A stretch of 64,000 nt of DNA from Streptomyces aurantiogriseus (GTDB taxonomy: Bacteria > Actinomycetota > Actinomycetes > Streptomycetales > Streptomycetaceae), in NCBI RefSeq assembly GCF_014649375.1, contig NZ_BMSX01000006.1, positions 1-64,000 of the forward strand, given 5' to 3'. The first letter of the stretch is position 1, and each line of letters opens with the position of its first letter. This document shows, piece after piece, positions 8,929-21,174 of the stretch. Position numbers and translations under genes: made by a program. The notes beneath the pieces were generated by a model that saw nothing but the letters and a program-made list of their open reading frames with translations, did no database searches and was not told where the DNA came from.

Positions 8929-9738
8929 TCAGAACGCCTTGTCGAGCGACTTGGCGCAGACGGGAAAGTCGAAGTAGGTGTCCGGGTACGGCTCGGGCTT
9001 GAAGGTGTAGTGCCACCACTCCTCGGCGAGGTTGGCGAAACCGAGCTCTTCGAGGGTGCCCTTGAGGAGCAGCCGGTTGGCGCGCTGCTCGCCCTGGATA
9101 CGCGGGTCGAGCGTGTGACTGAGGGTGTCGAAGCAGTCGAAGCCGGTGCCCATGTCCACGGAGTTGTCGGGGAAGCGCTCCTGTTGCGGTGCGTAGCACG
9201 GCACGAGGGGTTCGCCGGGGACGTAGGGCCTGGTCGGTCGGGCCGGTAGCTTCACCAGGGTGAGATCAACGGTCGAACCGCGGCTGTGGCCGGATTTCTC
9301 GGCGATGTAACCGTCCTCGAACAGACGGGTCTTGTCGACGTTCGGGTAGAACTCCCTCTTCATGGCCTGGTCGTCGAGGTCCTGTGCCCAGCGGACGAAG
9401 TGGTTCACCGCGCGCTGCGGCCGGTAGCAGTCGTAGACCTTGAGTGTGTAGCCCTGGCGCAGGAGCTTCGTCTGTGCGTTGTGGAGGGCTTCGGCGGCCG
9501 GCCGGGTGAGGATGCACAGCGGCTGTCGGTAGCCGTCGACGCGTTCCCCGACGAAGTTGTGCGGGGTGAAGTAGCGCATCTCCTGGAGGATCGTCGGGTC
9601 CACGGTTCTGAGGGCGACGAAGTCCGCCGGGGCCTTGGGCTCTGTTCCGGCCCGGGCGGTGGCGGAGGCGGCGGTCACGGTCAGCAGGGCGGCGAGCAGG
9701 GTGACGAAACCGCGCCCAGCACTGGAGAGTCGTGTCAT
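8929..9738 (-). CDS. Secreted VanX-like D-alanyl-D-alanine dipeptidase
   Basis: A zinc dipeptidase of peptidase family M15D, predicted to be exported. The 269-residue product starts with a basic stretch, a hydrophobic core GFVTLLAALLTVTAA and an ARA cleavage site. The zinc and catalytic residues are present: SGHSRGSTVD (SxHxxGxxxD) and EEWWHYTF (ExxH). Because it is secreted and stands alone, with no vanH or vanA, a cell-wall recycling role is more likely than glycopeptide resistance. ATG 9738 fits the signal peptide although the AGGAG upstream is very close (2 bp); an in-frame start upstream would break the signal sequence. Confidence 0.85.
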   Translation of the reverse strand: MTRLSSAGRGFVTLLAALLTVTAASATARAGTEPKAPADFVALRTVDPTILQEMRYFTPHNFVGERVDGYRQPLCILTRPAAEALHNAQTKLLRQGYTLKVYDCYRPQRAVNHFVRWAQDLDDQAMKREFYPNVDKTRLFEDGYIAEKSGHSRGSTVDLTLVKLPARPTRPYVPGEPLVPCYAPQQERFPDNSVDMGTGFDCFDTLSHTLDPRIQGEQRANRLLLKGTLEELGFANLAEEWWHYTFKPEPYPDTYFDFPVCAKSLDKAF

Positions 9739-9841
9739 GTCTCCTGCATCTATCAGGATCGGGTTCCGCCGGGGAAGCGATCGCATGCAGTCGGTCCTGT
9801 CCGTGGGACGCCTGCCCATCTGCTCGTGAGCATGTCAGACT

Positions 9842-9858
9842 TCTGACGCTCCGTCAGA
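9842..9858. promoter_or_regulatory. Candidate operator: perfect 7-3-7 palindrome
   Basis: TCTGACG-CTC-CGTCAGA lies 20 bp ahead of the DUF35 gene start. Almost the same 17 bases (14 of 17 identical) recur at 57605-57621 ahead of another lipid-type operon. The size and symmetry fit a TetR-family operator; the cognate regulator is not identified. Confidence 0.6.
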
Positions 9859-9878
9859 CCCCCTCTTCGGGAGGCGCC

Positions 9879-10325
9879 TTGTCACGTACACGTACACCTG
9901 TGGTCGCCGGGTGGTTCACCGGGGACGGGAACGCCTTCAGACTGCTCGGGACGCGATGCTCGGCGTGCAGCTCGGTCTTCTTCCCCCGAGCGGACACGTA
10001 CTGCCGCAATCCGGGATGCGACGGTGGGGAGTTGGAGGAGGTCCCGCTGTCGCGGCGAGGGCGCGTCTGGTCGTACACGGACAGCCGTTACCGGCCTCCG
10101 TCACCCTATGTGACCGATCCGGAACTTCCATGGGAGCCGTACGCGTTGATCGCTGTGGAGCTGGAGTCCGAGCGCATGGTGGTGCTGGGACAGGCGGTTC
10201 CCGGGATCACCGTCGCCGATCTGGCGGTGGGCATGGAGGTGGAGGTCGTCCCCGGAGTGCTTCATGAGGACGCGGAGACGACCTGGACGACCTGGCACTG
10301 GCGGCCGACGGAGGTGAGGGGATGA
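9879..10325 (+). CDS. DUF35 zinc-ribbon/OB-fold acyl-CoA-binding partner protein
   Basis: A 148-residue DUF35 protein: N-terminal rubredoxin-like zinc ribbon (CSACSSVFFPRADTYCRNPGC spans the four cysteines) followed by an OB fold. In actinobacteria such proteins form complexes with SCP2-type thiolases or aldolases acting on acyl-CoA and steroid side-chain intermediates. It is immediately followed by such a thiolase with a 4-bp ATGA overlap, which strongly suggests a heteromeric pair. I chose TTG 9879 because GGGAGG precedes it at 5 bp; a longer frame upstream has no conserved content and crosses the palindromic operator. Confidence 0.85.
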   Translation: MSRTRTPVVAGWFTGDGNAFRLLGTRCSACSSVFFPRADTYCRNPGCDGGELEEVPLSRRGRVWSYTDSRYRPPSPYVTDPELPWEPYALIAVELESERMVVLGQAVPGITVADLAVGMEVEVVPGVLHEDAETTWTTWHWRPTEVRG

Positions 10326-11512
10326 CGGCGGAGGTGGCGGTGCTCGGCGTGGGAATGCACCCGTGGGGCAAGTGGGGACGCAGTTTCGTCGAGTACGGCG
10401 TGGTGGCGGCGCGTGCGGCGCTCGACGACGCGGGCCTGGCCTGGCGGGACGTCGGCTCGGTCGTCGGTGCGGACACCGTGCGTGGCGGTTACCCGGGGTA
10501 TGTGTCCGGGGCGACCTTCGCGCAGGCCCTGGGCTGGCAGGGGACCAGGGTGACGAGCGTGTATGCCGCGTGTGCCTCGGGGGCGCAGGCGATCAACGCG
10601 GCGCGGGCACAGATCCTCGCGGGGCTGGCGGACGTGGTGCTGGTGGTGGGTGCCGACGCCGCGCCCAAGGGCTTCTTCCGCCCTGCGGGCGGGGACCGTC
10701 CGGACGACCCCGACTGGCTGCGGTTCCGGGTGCTCGGCGCGACCAACCCCACGTACTTCGGGCTGTACGCGCGCCGGCGCATCGCGGTGCACGGAGACAC
10801 GCTGGAGGACTTCGCCCGGGTCAAGGTGAAGAACGCCGCCATGGGGGCGCTGAATCCGAACGCGCGGTACCGCGCGCGGGTCACTGCCGAGGAGGTCGCC
10901 GCGTCCGCGGTGGTCGCCGATCCGCTGCGGCTGCTGGACATCTGCGCGACCTCGGACGGTGGGGCGGCGGTGGTGCTGTCCAGCATGGAGTTCGCGCGGC
11001 GGCACGGGGCAGCGGATCCGGTGCGGATCCGGGCGGTGGCCACCGTGACTCCCCGTTATCCCAACACGATGCTGGACCTGCCGGACATCGCGACCGACTC
11101 GGCGGTGGCGACGGAGCCTCATGGCGAGCCGTTCAGGGCGTCGATCGCGGCGGCCGCCTACGAGGAGGCGGGCGTCGGGCCCGAGGATCTGTCCCTGGCC
11201 GAGGTCTACGACCTGTCCACGGCATTGGAGTTGCAGTGGTACGAGGACCTCGGGCTGTGCGGCGAGGGCGAGGGCGCCAAGCTGCTGCGGGAGGGTGTGA
11301 CAGCTCCGGGCGGCCGTATACCGGTGAACGCGAGCGGCGGACTGGCCTCGTTCGGGGAAGCGGTGCCGGCTCAGGCGATCGCCCAGGTCTGCGAGGTGAC
11401 GTGGCAGTTGAGAGGGCAGGCGGGCGAGCGTCAGGTCAGTGGCGCGCGTGTTGGTATCACGGCGAACCAGGGGCTGTTCGGGCACGGATCGGCGGTGGTC
11501 GCGGTGCGGTGA
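10322..11512 (+). CDS. Thiolase-fold lipid-transfer protein / acetyl-CoA acetyltransferase
   Basis: A 396-residue SCP2-type thiolase family member. The nucleophilic cysteine is in YAACASGAQAIN (Cys84); further thiolase-like features are GGAAVVLSSMEFA and the C-terminal NASGGLASFGEAVPAQA and GHGSAVVAVR. These proteins act with DUF35 partners in beta-oxidation of branched or sterol-derived acyl-CoA; here the DUF35 gene overlaps the start by 4 bp. No acyl-CoA synthetase or enoyl-CoA hydratase lies in the same operon, so the substrate is open. A canonical C-terminal second cysteine motif (CxG) is not obvious, as is common in this sub-branch. Confidence 0.85.
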   Translation: MTAEVAVLGVGMHPWGKWGRSFVEYGVVAARAALDDAGLAWRDVGSVVGADTVRGGYPGYVSGATFAQALGWQGTRVTSVYAACASGAQAINAARAQILAGLADVVLVVGADAAPKGFFRPAGGDRPDDPDWLRFRVLGATNPTYFGLYARRRIAVHGDTLEDFARVKVKNAAMGALNPNARYRARVTAEEVAASAVVADPLRLLDICATSDGGAAVVLSSMEFARRHGAADPVRIRAVATVTPRYPNTMLDLPDIATDSAVATEPHGEPFRASIAAAAYEEAGVGPEDLSLAEVYDLSTALELQWYEDLGLCGEGEGAKLLREGVTAPGGRIPVNASGGLASFGEAVPAQAIAQVCEVTWQLRGQAGERQVSGARVGITANQGLFGHGSAVVAVR

Positions 11513-11679
11513 CAAGGAGAGGGGGCCGGTGCGGGTCGGTGGGTGTTTGCAACGGACTGTCGTCGCGGCACAGGGCGTGCTCCGGCACGCGGTCTGACGC
11601 TCTGTGAGCACCCCGGAATGCTGCGTGAACGTCTCATGAACTGGGCCTGGGCGCACGCCCGCGGCGACATCATGCTCCC

Positions 11680-13335
11680 GTGCACTCCTGGACGGATACT
11701 CTCCGCTTCGCCTTCCAGCCGGTGGTCAACCTGACCACCGGAGGTGTGGCGGGGCTGGAGATCCTCGCCCGCCCGGAGACCGGCGACATCCTGGCGGAGG
11801 CCCGGCGGGATCCCGAACTCGACGGTCAGCTGGCCGTGTTGGCGGTGCGGGCCGCGGTCCGCAAGGAGACGTTGCTGCCGCTGCACGTGAACGTGTTCGC
11901 CGGCACCCTGGCCGACCTCGGCGGTCTCACCCCGCTGCACGACGCCGTGCGGGAGGCGGGGCGGCTGCCGTGGGAGGTGACGCTCGACGTCGTCCCGCCG
12001 TACACGCACGTGCCGCAGCGGGCGCTGCTGGAGGCGCTGGCCGCGCTGCGAGACCAGGGTTTCCGCATCAGCGCGGACGGCGTCGGCGACGGGGACCTGC
12101 CGCTGCGGCTGCTCACGGACATCGCGCCGGACCTGGTGAAACTCGACGCGTCCCTGCTGGCGCGGCCGGCGGCCGTGCGGGCGATGCGGACGCTGTGCGA
12201 CGAACTGGGAGCACTGCTGGCGGTCGAGGGCGTGGAGACCGAACTGCAGTGTGCGGCGGCGCAGTCGGCCGGTGCGCAGCTCGCTCAGGGTGAGCTGTTG
12301 GCACCGCCCGCCCGCTTGCCCGCGGCCGACGTGTACGTGCCGTCGCGCTCCTTCGGCGTCGCGTCGGCGCCCCGGTCGGGGCCGTCGGTACGGGAGTTCG
12401 TCCGGCCGGCCGCGCTGTTGCCCGCAGGCGCCTCAGCCGGTCAGGTACGGGCGCTGTTGACGGGGTCACCGGACGTGTCCGGAGTGCTACTCGTCGATCA
12501 GGAGGGCGTGCCGGTCCGGTCGGTGCACCGGTCGCGCTTCCTGCTGTCGATGTCGGGGCGCTACGGACACGCCCTGTACGCCGACCGGCCGGCGGCCAAG
12601 CTCGGCGACCCGCCGCGCACGGTGGGCATCGACGCGACGGCGTGGGAGGTGCTGGACGTGGTCGCGGACGGCGGCCGGGACCGTACGTCAGACGACGTGG
12701 CCGTCGTCGACCACTACGGGCGGTGCGTGGGCGTCGTCCGTCTCGCGGACCTCGTGCGGGCACTGGCCGAGACGCGGGTCGAGGAGGCGGCGGGACTCAA
12801 TCCGCTGACGCGGCTGCCCGGTTCGGACGCGATCACCGGGGAGGTGGACCGACGTATCGCGGACGGGCGGACCTTCGCGCTGAGCTGGCTGGACGTCGAC
12901 CACTTCAAGCAGGTCAACGACGGAGCAGGGTTCGCCGCCGGGGACGAGTTGATCCGGTCGGTGGGGCGGACGTTGCAGGTCTCGGCGTCCGGAAGCACGC
13001 GTGTGGGGCACATCGGTGGTGACGACTTCCTGGTTCTGGCCGATCCGGAGGGTCTGAATCCGCTGGCCGCCTCGGTGCTGGACCCGCCGTGGTCGGCGGG
13101 CGGGCGCCCGGTCACCCTGTCGCTGGCCACAATCCTCTGCCCGCCGGGCAGCGTGACGGACCATCGCCAGGCAGCGGCCTGCCTGGCGCCACTGAAGAAG
13201 GTCGCGAAGGCCCTTCGCGGGGCGAGTTGGGTGGTGGGGCGGGCGGGAGTGCCGGGGCACGAGGTGCGGCGGGGGTCGCTGCCGGTGGGAAGGGCGGGAT
13301 CGGGAGTGGTGGGGGTGGAGCCGGGCGTGGGGTGA
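11680..13335 (+). CDS. EAL-CBS-GGDEF protein, degenerate c-di-GMP signalling protein
   Basis: 551 residues, cytoplasmic, with the domains in the reverse of the common order. Residues ~5-225 form an EAL domain: EILAR (27-31) keeps ExLxR and EGVET is present, but the metal-binding DDFGTG loop reads DGVGDG. A CBS-like pair spans ~250-370. Residues ~375-510 form a GGDEF domain with LDVDHFKQVND and GGDDF (446-450) instead of GGDEF. Both active sites are therefore altered, which suggests c-di-GMP binding or regulation rather than turnover. GTG 11680 lacks a clear ribosome-binding site, so the start is tentative. Comparable proteins exist in other Streptomyces. Confidence 0.85.
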   Translation: MHSWTDTLRFAFQPVVNLTTGGVAGLEILARPETGDILAEARRDPELDGQLAVLAVRAAVRKETLLPLHVNVFAGTLADLGGLTPLHDAVREAGRLPWEVTLDVVPPYTHVPQRALLEALAALRDQGFRISADGVGDGDLPLRLLTDIAPDLVKLDASLLARPAAVRAMRTLCDELGALLAVEGVETELQCAAAQSAGAQLAQGELLAPPARLPAADVYVPSRSFGVASAPRSGPSVREFVRPAALLPAGASAGQVRALLTGSPDVSGVLLVDQEGVPVRSVHRSRFLLSMSGRYGHALYADRPAAKLGDPPRTVGIDATAWEVLDVVADGGRDRTSDDVAVVDHYGRCVGVVRLADLVRALAETRVEEAAGLNPLTRLPGSDAITGEVDRRIADGRTFALSWLDVDHFKQVNDGAGFAAGDELIRSVGRTLQVSASGSTRVGHIGGDDFLVLADPEGLNPLAASVLDPPWSAGGRPVTLSLATILCPPGSVTDHRQAAACLAPLKKVAKALRGASWVVGRAGVPGHEVRRGSLPVGRAGSGVVGVEPGVG

Positions 13336-13671
13336 CGGATTCAACACTCCGTGCGGCCAACGACCGGCCACCCACCGGTTCCCGGCTTCCTCAACGGTTG
13401 CCGTCACGCTCCTTGACGCTCCCTGGGCGCCGGTGAACACTTCCCGGTGTCAGCCGACATCGCCGTACATTCACGATGTATCAGGCGCCGTGCCACAAGG
13501 GCTCCCAGCCCATGGCTCACTTCCCCACGGGCGATTCGGCTACGACGGCACGCTCGTCACGGACGCCGGGCGGGGCGCGGGACCTCCCTGCCTTGGCCGA
13601 AGCAGCCACGGGAACCGCACCCTGCACGGAGCACCGGGGTCGATCACCCCGGGCCGGGCCTAGGAGCCGCC
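13336..13671. promoter_or_regulatory. glpFK upstream region with candidate operator
   Basis: This 336-bp stretch has no convincing gene. It holds an inverted repeat TACAT-TCACG-ATGTA at 13466-13480 and a good AGGAG ribosome-binding site 7 bp ahead of glpF. In Streptomyces the glycerol operon is normally controlled by the IclR-type GylR, whose gene is not nearby; whether this repeat is a GylR site is unknown. Confidence 0.4.
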
Positions 13672-14421
13672 ATGAGCAACGGAGACATATTCGTCGGTGA
13701 GGTCATCGGAACCGCGATCCTCATCCTGTTCGGCGCGGGCGTCTGCGCCGCCGTCACCCTCAGATACTCCAAGGCGCGGGCCTCGGGGTGGGTCGTGATC
13801 GCCTTCGGGTGGGGGTTCGGCGTGCTGGCCGGGGCGTACACCGCCGCACCGCTGTCCGGCGGGCAACTCAATCCGGCGGTCACCCTCGGGATCGCCGTCG
13901 ACACGGGCAAGTGGGACAAGGTCTGGATCTACTTCCTGGGGCAGATCGTCGGCGCGATGCTCGGCGCCGTCCTCGCGTACCTGGTGTATCTCGCTCAGTT
14001 CCAGGCGAACGTACGGCAGACGGGTACGACGGAGGGCACGGCGGAGGAACCGACGCCGACCCTCGGTGTCTTCTCCACCATTCCCGAGATCCGGAATCCT
14101 GTCGCCAACCTGATCACGGAGATCATCGCGACTGTCGCGCTCGTCCTGCCGATCCTCGCCTTCGGGCTGACGAAAGGGCTCGGCCAGTCCGGCACGCTCG
14201 TCCTGATCGTGTCCCTGCTCGTCGTCGGTATCGGTCTCTCCCTCGGCGGGCCCACCGGTTATGCCATCAACCCGGCGCGGGACCTCGGCCCACGCATCGT
14301 GCACACCTTCCTGCCGATCCCGAACAAGGGCACCTCCGACTGGGGTTACGCCTGGATCCCGGTCGTCGGCCCGCTGATCGGCGGAGCGCTCGCCGGCCTC
14401 CTCTACAACGCAGCCTTCTGA
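13672..14421 (+). CDS. glpF: Glycerol uptake facilitator (aquaglyceroporin)
   Basis: A 249-residue MIP-family channel with six predicted membrane helices. The two pore half-helices carry [11 protein letters not shown] (NPA at ~67) and [12 protein letters not shown] (~200); the Asp after the second NPA marks the glycerol-conducting branch rather than a strict water channel. A hydrophilic loop with [11 protein letters not shown] separates the halves. ATG 13672 follows TAGGAG. The gene is 20 bp ahead of glpK, so uptake and trapping by phosphorylation are co-expressed. Confidence 0.95.
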   Translation: MSNGDIFVGEVIGTAILILFGAGVCAAVTLRYSKARASGWVVIAFGWGFGVLAGAYTAAPLSGGQLNPAVTLGIAVDTGKWDKVWIYFLGQIVGAMLGAVLAYLVYLAQFQANVRQTGTTEGTAEEPTPTLGVFSTIPEIRNPVANLITEIIATVALVLPILAFGLTKGLGQSGTLVLIVSLLVVGIGLSLGGPTGYAINPARDLGPRIVHTFLPIPNKGTSDWGYAWIPVVGPLIGGALAGLLYNAAF

Positions 14422-14441
14422 ACCCAGCCCAAGGGGTAGCC

Positions 14442-15962
14442 ATGACGGACAACGCCGAGAAGTACGTCGCCGCAATCGACCAGGGCACCACCTCGAGCCG
14501 CTGCATCATCTTCGACCGGAACGGCGCGATCGTCGCCGTCGACCAGCGCGAGCACCGTCAGATCTTCCCGAGGCCCGGCTGGGTGGAGCACGACGCCACC
14601 GAGATCTGGTCCAAGGTCCAGGCGGTGGTCGCCGGAGCGATCGCCAAGGCCGGGCTACGCGCCGAGCAGATCAGCGCGCTGGGCATCACCAACCAGCGCG
14701 AAACGACCGTGCTGTGGGACCGCGCCACGGGCAAGCCGGTGCACAACGCGATCGTGTGGCAGGACACCCGGACCGCCGCGCTCTGCAACGAGCTGGGGGG
14801 CACCGATGGCCAGGACCGCTTCCGCGAGCAGACCGGGCTGCCGTTGGCCAGCTACTTCTCGGGGCCGAAAGCGGCCTGGCTGCTCGACAGCGTGCCCGGC
14901 CTCAGGGACCGCGCCGAACGCGGCGAGATCGCCTTCGGCACCATCGACTCCTGGCTCATCTGGAATCTCACCGGCGGCGTCGACGGCGGCCGGCACGTGA
15001 CCGACGTGACCAACGCCGGGCGCACCATGCTGATGAACCTGGAGACGCTCCAGTGGGACGCGTCGATCCTGTCCGCGATGAGCGTGCCCGAGGCCGTCCT
15101 GCCCGAGATCAGGTCCTCCGCCGAGGTGTACGGCACCGCGGTGGGCCAGCTCTCCGGCGTGCCCGTCGCCTCGGCGCTGGGCGACCAGCAGGCGGCGGTC
15201 TTCGGTCAGGCCTGCTACGACGTGGGGGCGGCGAAGAACACGTACGGGACGGGCAGCTTCCTGCTGCTGAACACCGGCAACCGACCGGTGCCGTCGAAGA
15301 GTGGGCTGCTGACGACGATGGGCTACAAGATCGGCGAGGAGGCGCCCGTCTACTGCCTGGAGGGTTCGATCGCCATAACGGGCGCGCTCGTGCAGTGGTT
15401 CCGGGACCAGCTCGGCATCATCCGTACGGCTGACGAAATCGAGACACTGGCGGCGAGTGTCGACGACAACGGCGGCGCGTACATCGTGCCCGCGTTCTCC
15501 GGGCTGTTCGCGCCGTACTGGCGGTCCGACGCGCGCGGTGTCGTCACCGGGCTCACACGGTACGTCACGAAGGCGCATCTCGCGCGCGCGGTGCTGGAGG
15601 CGACGAGCTGGCAGACGCGGGAAGTCGTGGACGCCATGTACCAGGACTCCGGGGTGCAGATCACGACCCTCAAGGTGGACGGCGGCATGACGAAGAACAA
15701 CCTGCTCATGCAGCACCAGGCGGACGTGCTCGGGGTGCCCGTGATCCGGCCCCGTGTCTCCGAGACGACCTGCCTGGGCGCAGCGTACGCGGCCGGGCTG
15801 GCCACCGGCGTGTGGAACGACCTCGACGAGTTGAAGGCTCACTGGCAGAAGGACGCCGAGTGGACGCCGTCGATGGAGGCGTCGGTGCGGGACCGGGAGT
15901 ACCGCAACTGGCGCAGGGCGGTGGAGAAGAGCTTCGGGTGGGTCGCGGACGGCGAGGGCTAG
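14442..15962 (+). CDS. glpK: Glycerol kinase
   Basis: A 506-residue FGGY-family kinase that phosphorylates glycerol to sn-glycerol-3-phosphate in the cytoplasm. The N-terminal ATPase-fold motif [16 protein letters not shown], the substrate segment [11 protein letters not shown], the family signature [17 protein letters not shown] and the C-terminal [12 protein letters not shown] are all intact. It is translated from ATG 14442 directly after glpF. Neither glpD nor the regulator gylR follows or precedes, so this is a minimal uptake-and-phosphorylation operon; glycerol-3-phosphate dehydrogenase must be encoded elsewhere. A hairpin at 16047-16079 ends the unit. Confidence 0.95.
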   Translation: MTDNAEKYVAAIDQGTTSSRCIIFDRNGAIVAVDQREHRQIFPRPGWVEHDATEIWSKVQAVVAGAIAKAGLRAEQISALGITNQRETTVLWDRATGKPVHNAIVWQDTRTAALCNELGGTDGQDRFREQTGLPLASYFSGPKAAWLLDSVPGLRDRAERGEIAFGTIDSWLIWNLTGGVDGGRHVTDVTNAGRTMLMNLETLQWDASILSAMSVPEAVLPEIRSSAEVYGTAVGQLSGVPVASALGDQQAAVFGQACYDVGAAKNTYGTGSFLLLNTGNRPVPSKSGLLTTMGYKIGEEAPVYCLEGSIAITGALVQWFRDQLGIIRTADEIETLAASVDDNGGAYIVPAFSGLFAPYWRSDARGVVTGLTRYVTKAHLARAVLEATSWQTREVVDAMYQDSGVQITTLKVDGGMTKNNLLMQHQADVLGVPVIRPRVSETTCLGAAYAAGLATGVWNDLDELKAHWQKDAEWTPSMEASVRDREYRNWRRAVEKSFGWVADGEG

Positions 15963-16046
15963 GCGGCACGCGGCGGTGTGGCCTCGGACCGCACGCGCGT
16001 GTGGGGCTCGATGTGCCGTACGCGCGCGTGCGTCCACGTTGAGCCG

Positions 16047-16079
16047 CGGCCCGTAGCCCTGTCGGCGGGCTACGGGCCG
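16047..16079. terminator. Hairpin terminator between glpK and cvnD
   Basis: A perfect 13-bp stem (16047-16059 with 16067-16079) and 7-base loop lies between the convergent glpK and cvnD genes and probably terminates both. Confidence 0.8.
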
Positions 16080-16089
16080 TGCGCATGTC

Positions 16090-16695
16090 TCAGGTGGTGA
16101 CGGTCCGACGGCGGTCGGTGCCGTACTCCATGGCGTGCTGGACGACGCCGACCAGGACGTCCTTGACCGAACCGCGGTCGCGGGCGTCGCAGAGCACCAC
16201 CGGTACGTCGTCATCGAGGTCGAGCGCCCGGCGTACGTCCTCGGCCGGGTAACGGGCCGCGCCCTCGAAGCAGTTGACGCCGACGAGGAAGGGTATCGAG
16301 CGGCGTTCGAAGTAGTCGATGGCGGCGAAGCAGTCCTCCAGGCGGCGCGTGTCGGCAAGCACGACGGCACCGAGCGCGCCCTCGGAGAGTTCGTCCCACA
16401 TGAACCAGAATCGCTCCTGGCCGGGCGTTCCGAACAGGTACAGCACCAGGTCCTCGCGCAGGGTGATGCGCCCGAAGTCCATGGCGACTGTGGTGGTGTG
16501 CTTGCGTTCGACGCCCGTGGTGTCGTCGACCGGGCGGCCCGCCTCGGTGAGGAACTCCTCGGTGCGCAACGGCCTGATCTCGCTGACGGCGCCGACAAGG
16601 GTGGTCTTGCCCACGCCGAAGCCGCCGGCCACCAGGATCTTGAGCGTGACGGGCTCGACCGGGGGCTTGCCGCGCTCAGAACGCCCGAAGATCAT
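16090..16695 (-). CDS. cvnD: Conservon GTPase CvnD
   Basis: A 201-residue Ras/Rab-like small GTP-binding protein of the conservon type. P-loop GGFGVGKTTLVGAV lies near residue 30, the switch region TTVAMDFGRI and G3-like FGTPGQERFWFMWDEL follow, and GVNCFEG stands where NKxD is usual. CvnD proteins work with CvnA-C in membrane-linked complexes that influence development and secondary metabolism. The ribosome-binding site GGAGAAG lies inside the 3' end of the oxoprolinase gene, only 3 bp upstream of which it ends, so the two are translated from one transcript. Confidence 0.9.
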   Translation of the reverse strand: MIFGRSERGKPPVEPVTLKILVAGGFGVGKTTLVGAVSEIRPLRTEEFLTEAGRPVDDTTGVERKHTTTVAMDFGRITLREDLVLYLFGTPGQERFWFMWDELSEGALGAVVLADTRRLEDCFAAIDYFERRSIPFLVGVNCFEGAARYPAEDVRRALDLDDDVPVVLCDARDRGSVKDVLVGVVQHAMEYGTDRRRTVTT

Positions 16696-16698
16696 CGA

Positions 16699-20310
<3,612 letters not shown>

Positions 20311-20334
20311 GTCCTCACCTCGCTTCCGCGCCGC

Positions 20335-20730
20335 TCACAGCGCTCGGAGGCCGTTGATCACGTCGCGCAGGATACTCTCGTCCGGCAGTTCGGCCGGGGG
20401 TACGGGCCGGTTCACATGGACGAATTCCCCGTCCACGAGGTCCCCGACCAGGACCCGGACCACGCCGATGGGCAGATCGAGTTCGGCGGCGAGTTCGGCG
20501 ACCGACTGCGGCGTGTCCCTGCACAGATGCACGATGTCCACGTGTTCCGGGGACATCGCGGGATCCGCTTCCGGGTCGTCCGCGTGGGGCTCGGCGACGA
20601 CCACCGCGATCAGATCGAGACGGTGCTGGACCGCACTGGTGGTGCGGCCACGTGTCATGGCGTACGGACGGACTACCGGCCCGGCCTCGTCGTCGAACCA
20701 GTGGCTGCTTCCCTGACCGTCTGTGCTCAT
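20335..20730 (-). CDS. cvnC: Conservon protein CvnC (DUF742)
   Basis: A 131-residue DUF742 protein. The N-terminal VVRPYAMTRGRT motif and the helix-turn-helix-like region PQSVAELAAELDLPIGVVRVLVGDLVDGE are diagnostic. In characterised conservons it associates with CvnA and CvnD at the membrane; its biochemical function is not known. It starts 9 bp after cvnB ends and is followed, unusually, by the 5-oxoprolinase gene. Confidence 0.92.
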   Translation of the reverse strand: MSTDGQGSSHWFDDEAGPVVRPYAMTRGRTTSAVQHRLDLIAVVVAEPHADDPEADPAMSPEHVDIVHLCRDTPQSVAELAAELDLPIGVVRVLVGDLVDGEFVHVNRPVPPAELPDESILRDVINGLRAL

Positions 20731-20739
20731 GCCATCCCA

Positions 20740-21174
20740 CTACCCGCCCGAGGGCAGATCGGTGCGCGGTGCGGTGCCCAGATGTGCGCCGACCCGCTTC
20801 ACGAGGAGCGTCATCTCGTACGCCACCAACCCGACGTCCGAGTCGGCGTCCGCGAGCACGGCGAGGCAGCTGCCGTCACCGGCGGCGGTGACGAACAGAA
20901 ACGCCTCGTCGAGTTCGACCACCGTCTGTCGGACGCTGCCGGCCTCGAAGTGGCGGCCGACTCCCTTGGCAAGGCTGTGGAATCCGGAGGCGACGGCAGC
21001 CAGGTGCTCGCTGTCCTCCCGGGCCAGGTCCTTGGACACTCCCGTCGGCAGGCCGTCGCCGGAGAGCACGACGGCCTTGCGAATGCTGGCGACGCGGTCG
21101 ACGAGGTCGTCGAGGAGCCAGTTCAGGTCGCCGTCGTTGGTCGTGGTGTGGCCGGTCGCCTTCGGTGCGGTCAT
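20740..21174 (-). CDS. cvnB: Conservon roadblock/LC7 protein CvnB
   Basis: A 144-residue roadblock/LC7-domain protein, the family that in bacteria regulates small GTPases (MglB-like). The segment LNWLLDDLVDRVASIRKAVVLSGDGLPTG opens the domain, which fills the protein. It overlaps cvnA by 4 bp (ATGA), so translation is coupled. It is the likely regulator of the CvnD GTPase encoded downstream beyond the inserted oxoprolinase gene. Confidence 0.93.
   Translation of the reverse strand: MTAPKATGHTTTNDGDLNWLLDDLVDRVASIRKAVVLSGDGLPTGVSKDLAREDSEHLAAVASGFHSLAKGVGRHFEAGSVRQTVVELDEAFLFVTAAGDGSCLAVLADADSDVGLVAYEMTLLVKRVGAHLGTAPRTDLPSGG

Noticed and set aside
8929..9738. Possible vancomycin-resistance locus because of the VanX-like enzyme
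   Set aside because: There is no vanH, vanA/B, vanS or vanR nearby and the protein is secreted, so glycopeptide resistance is not supported.
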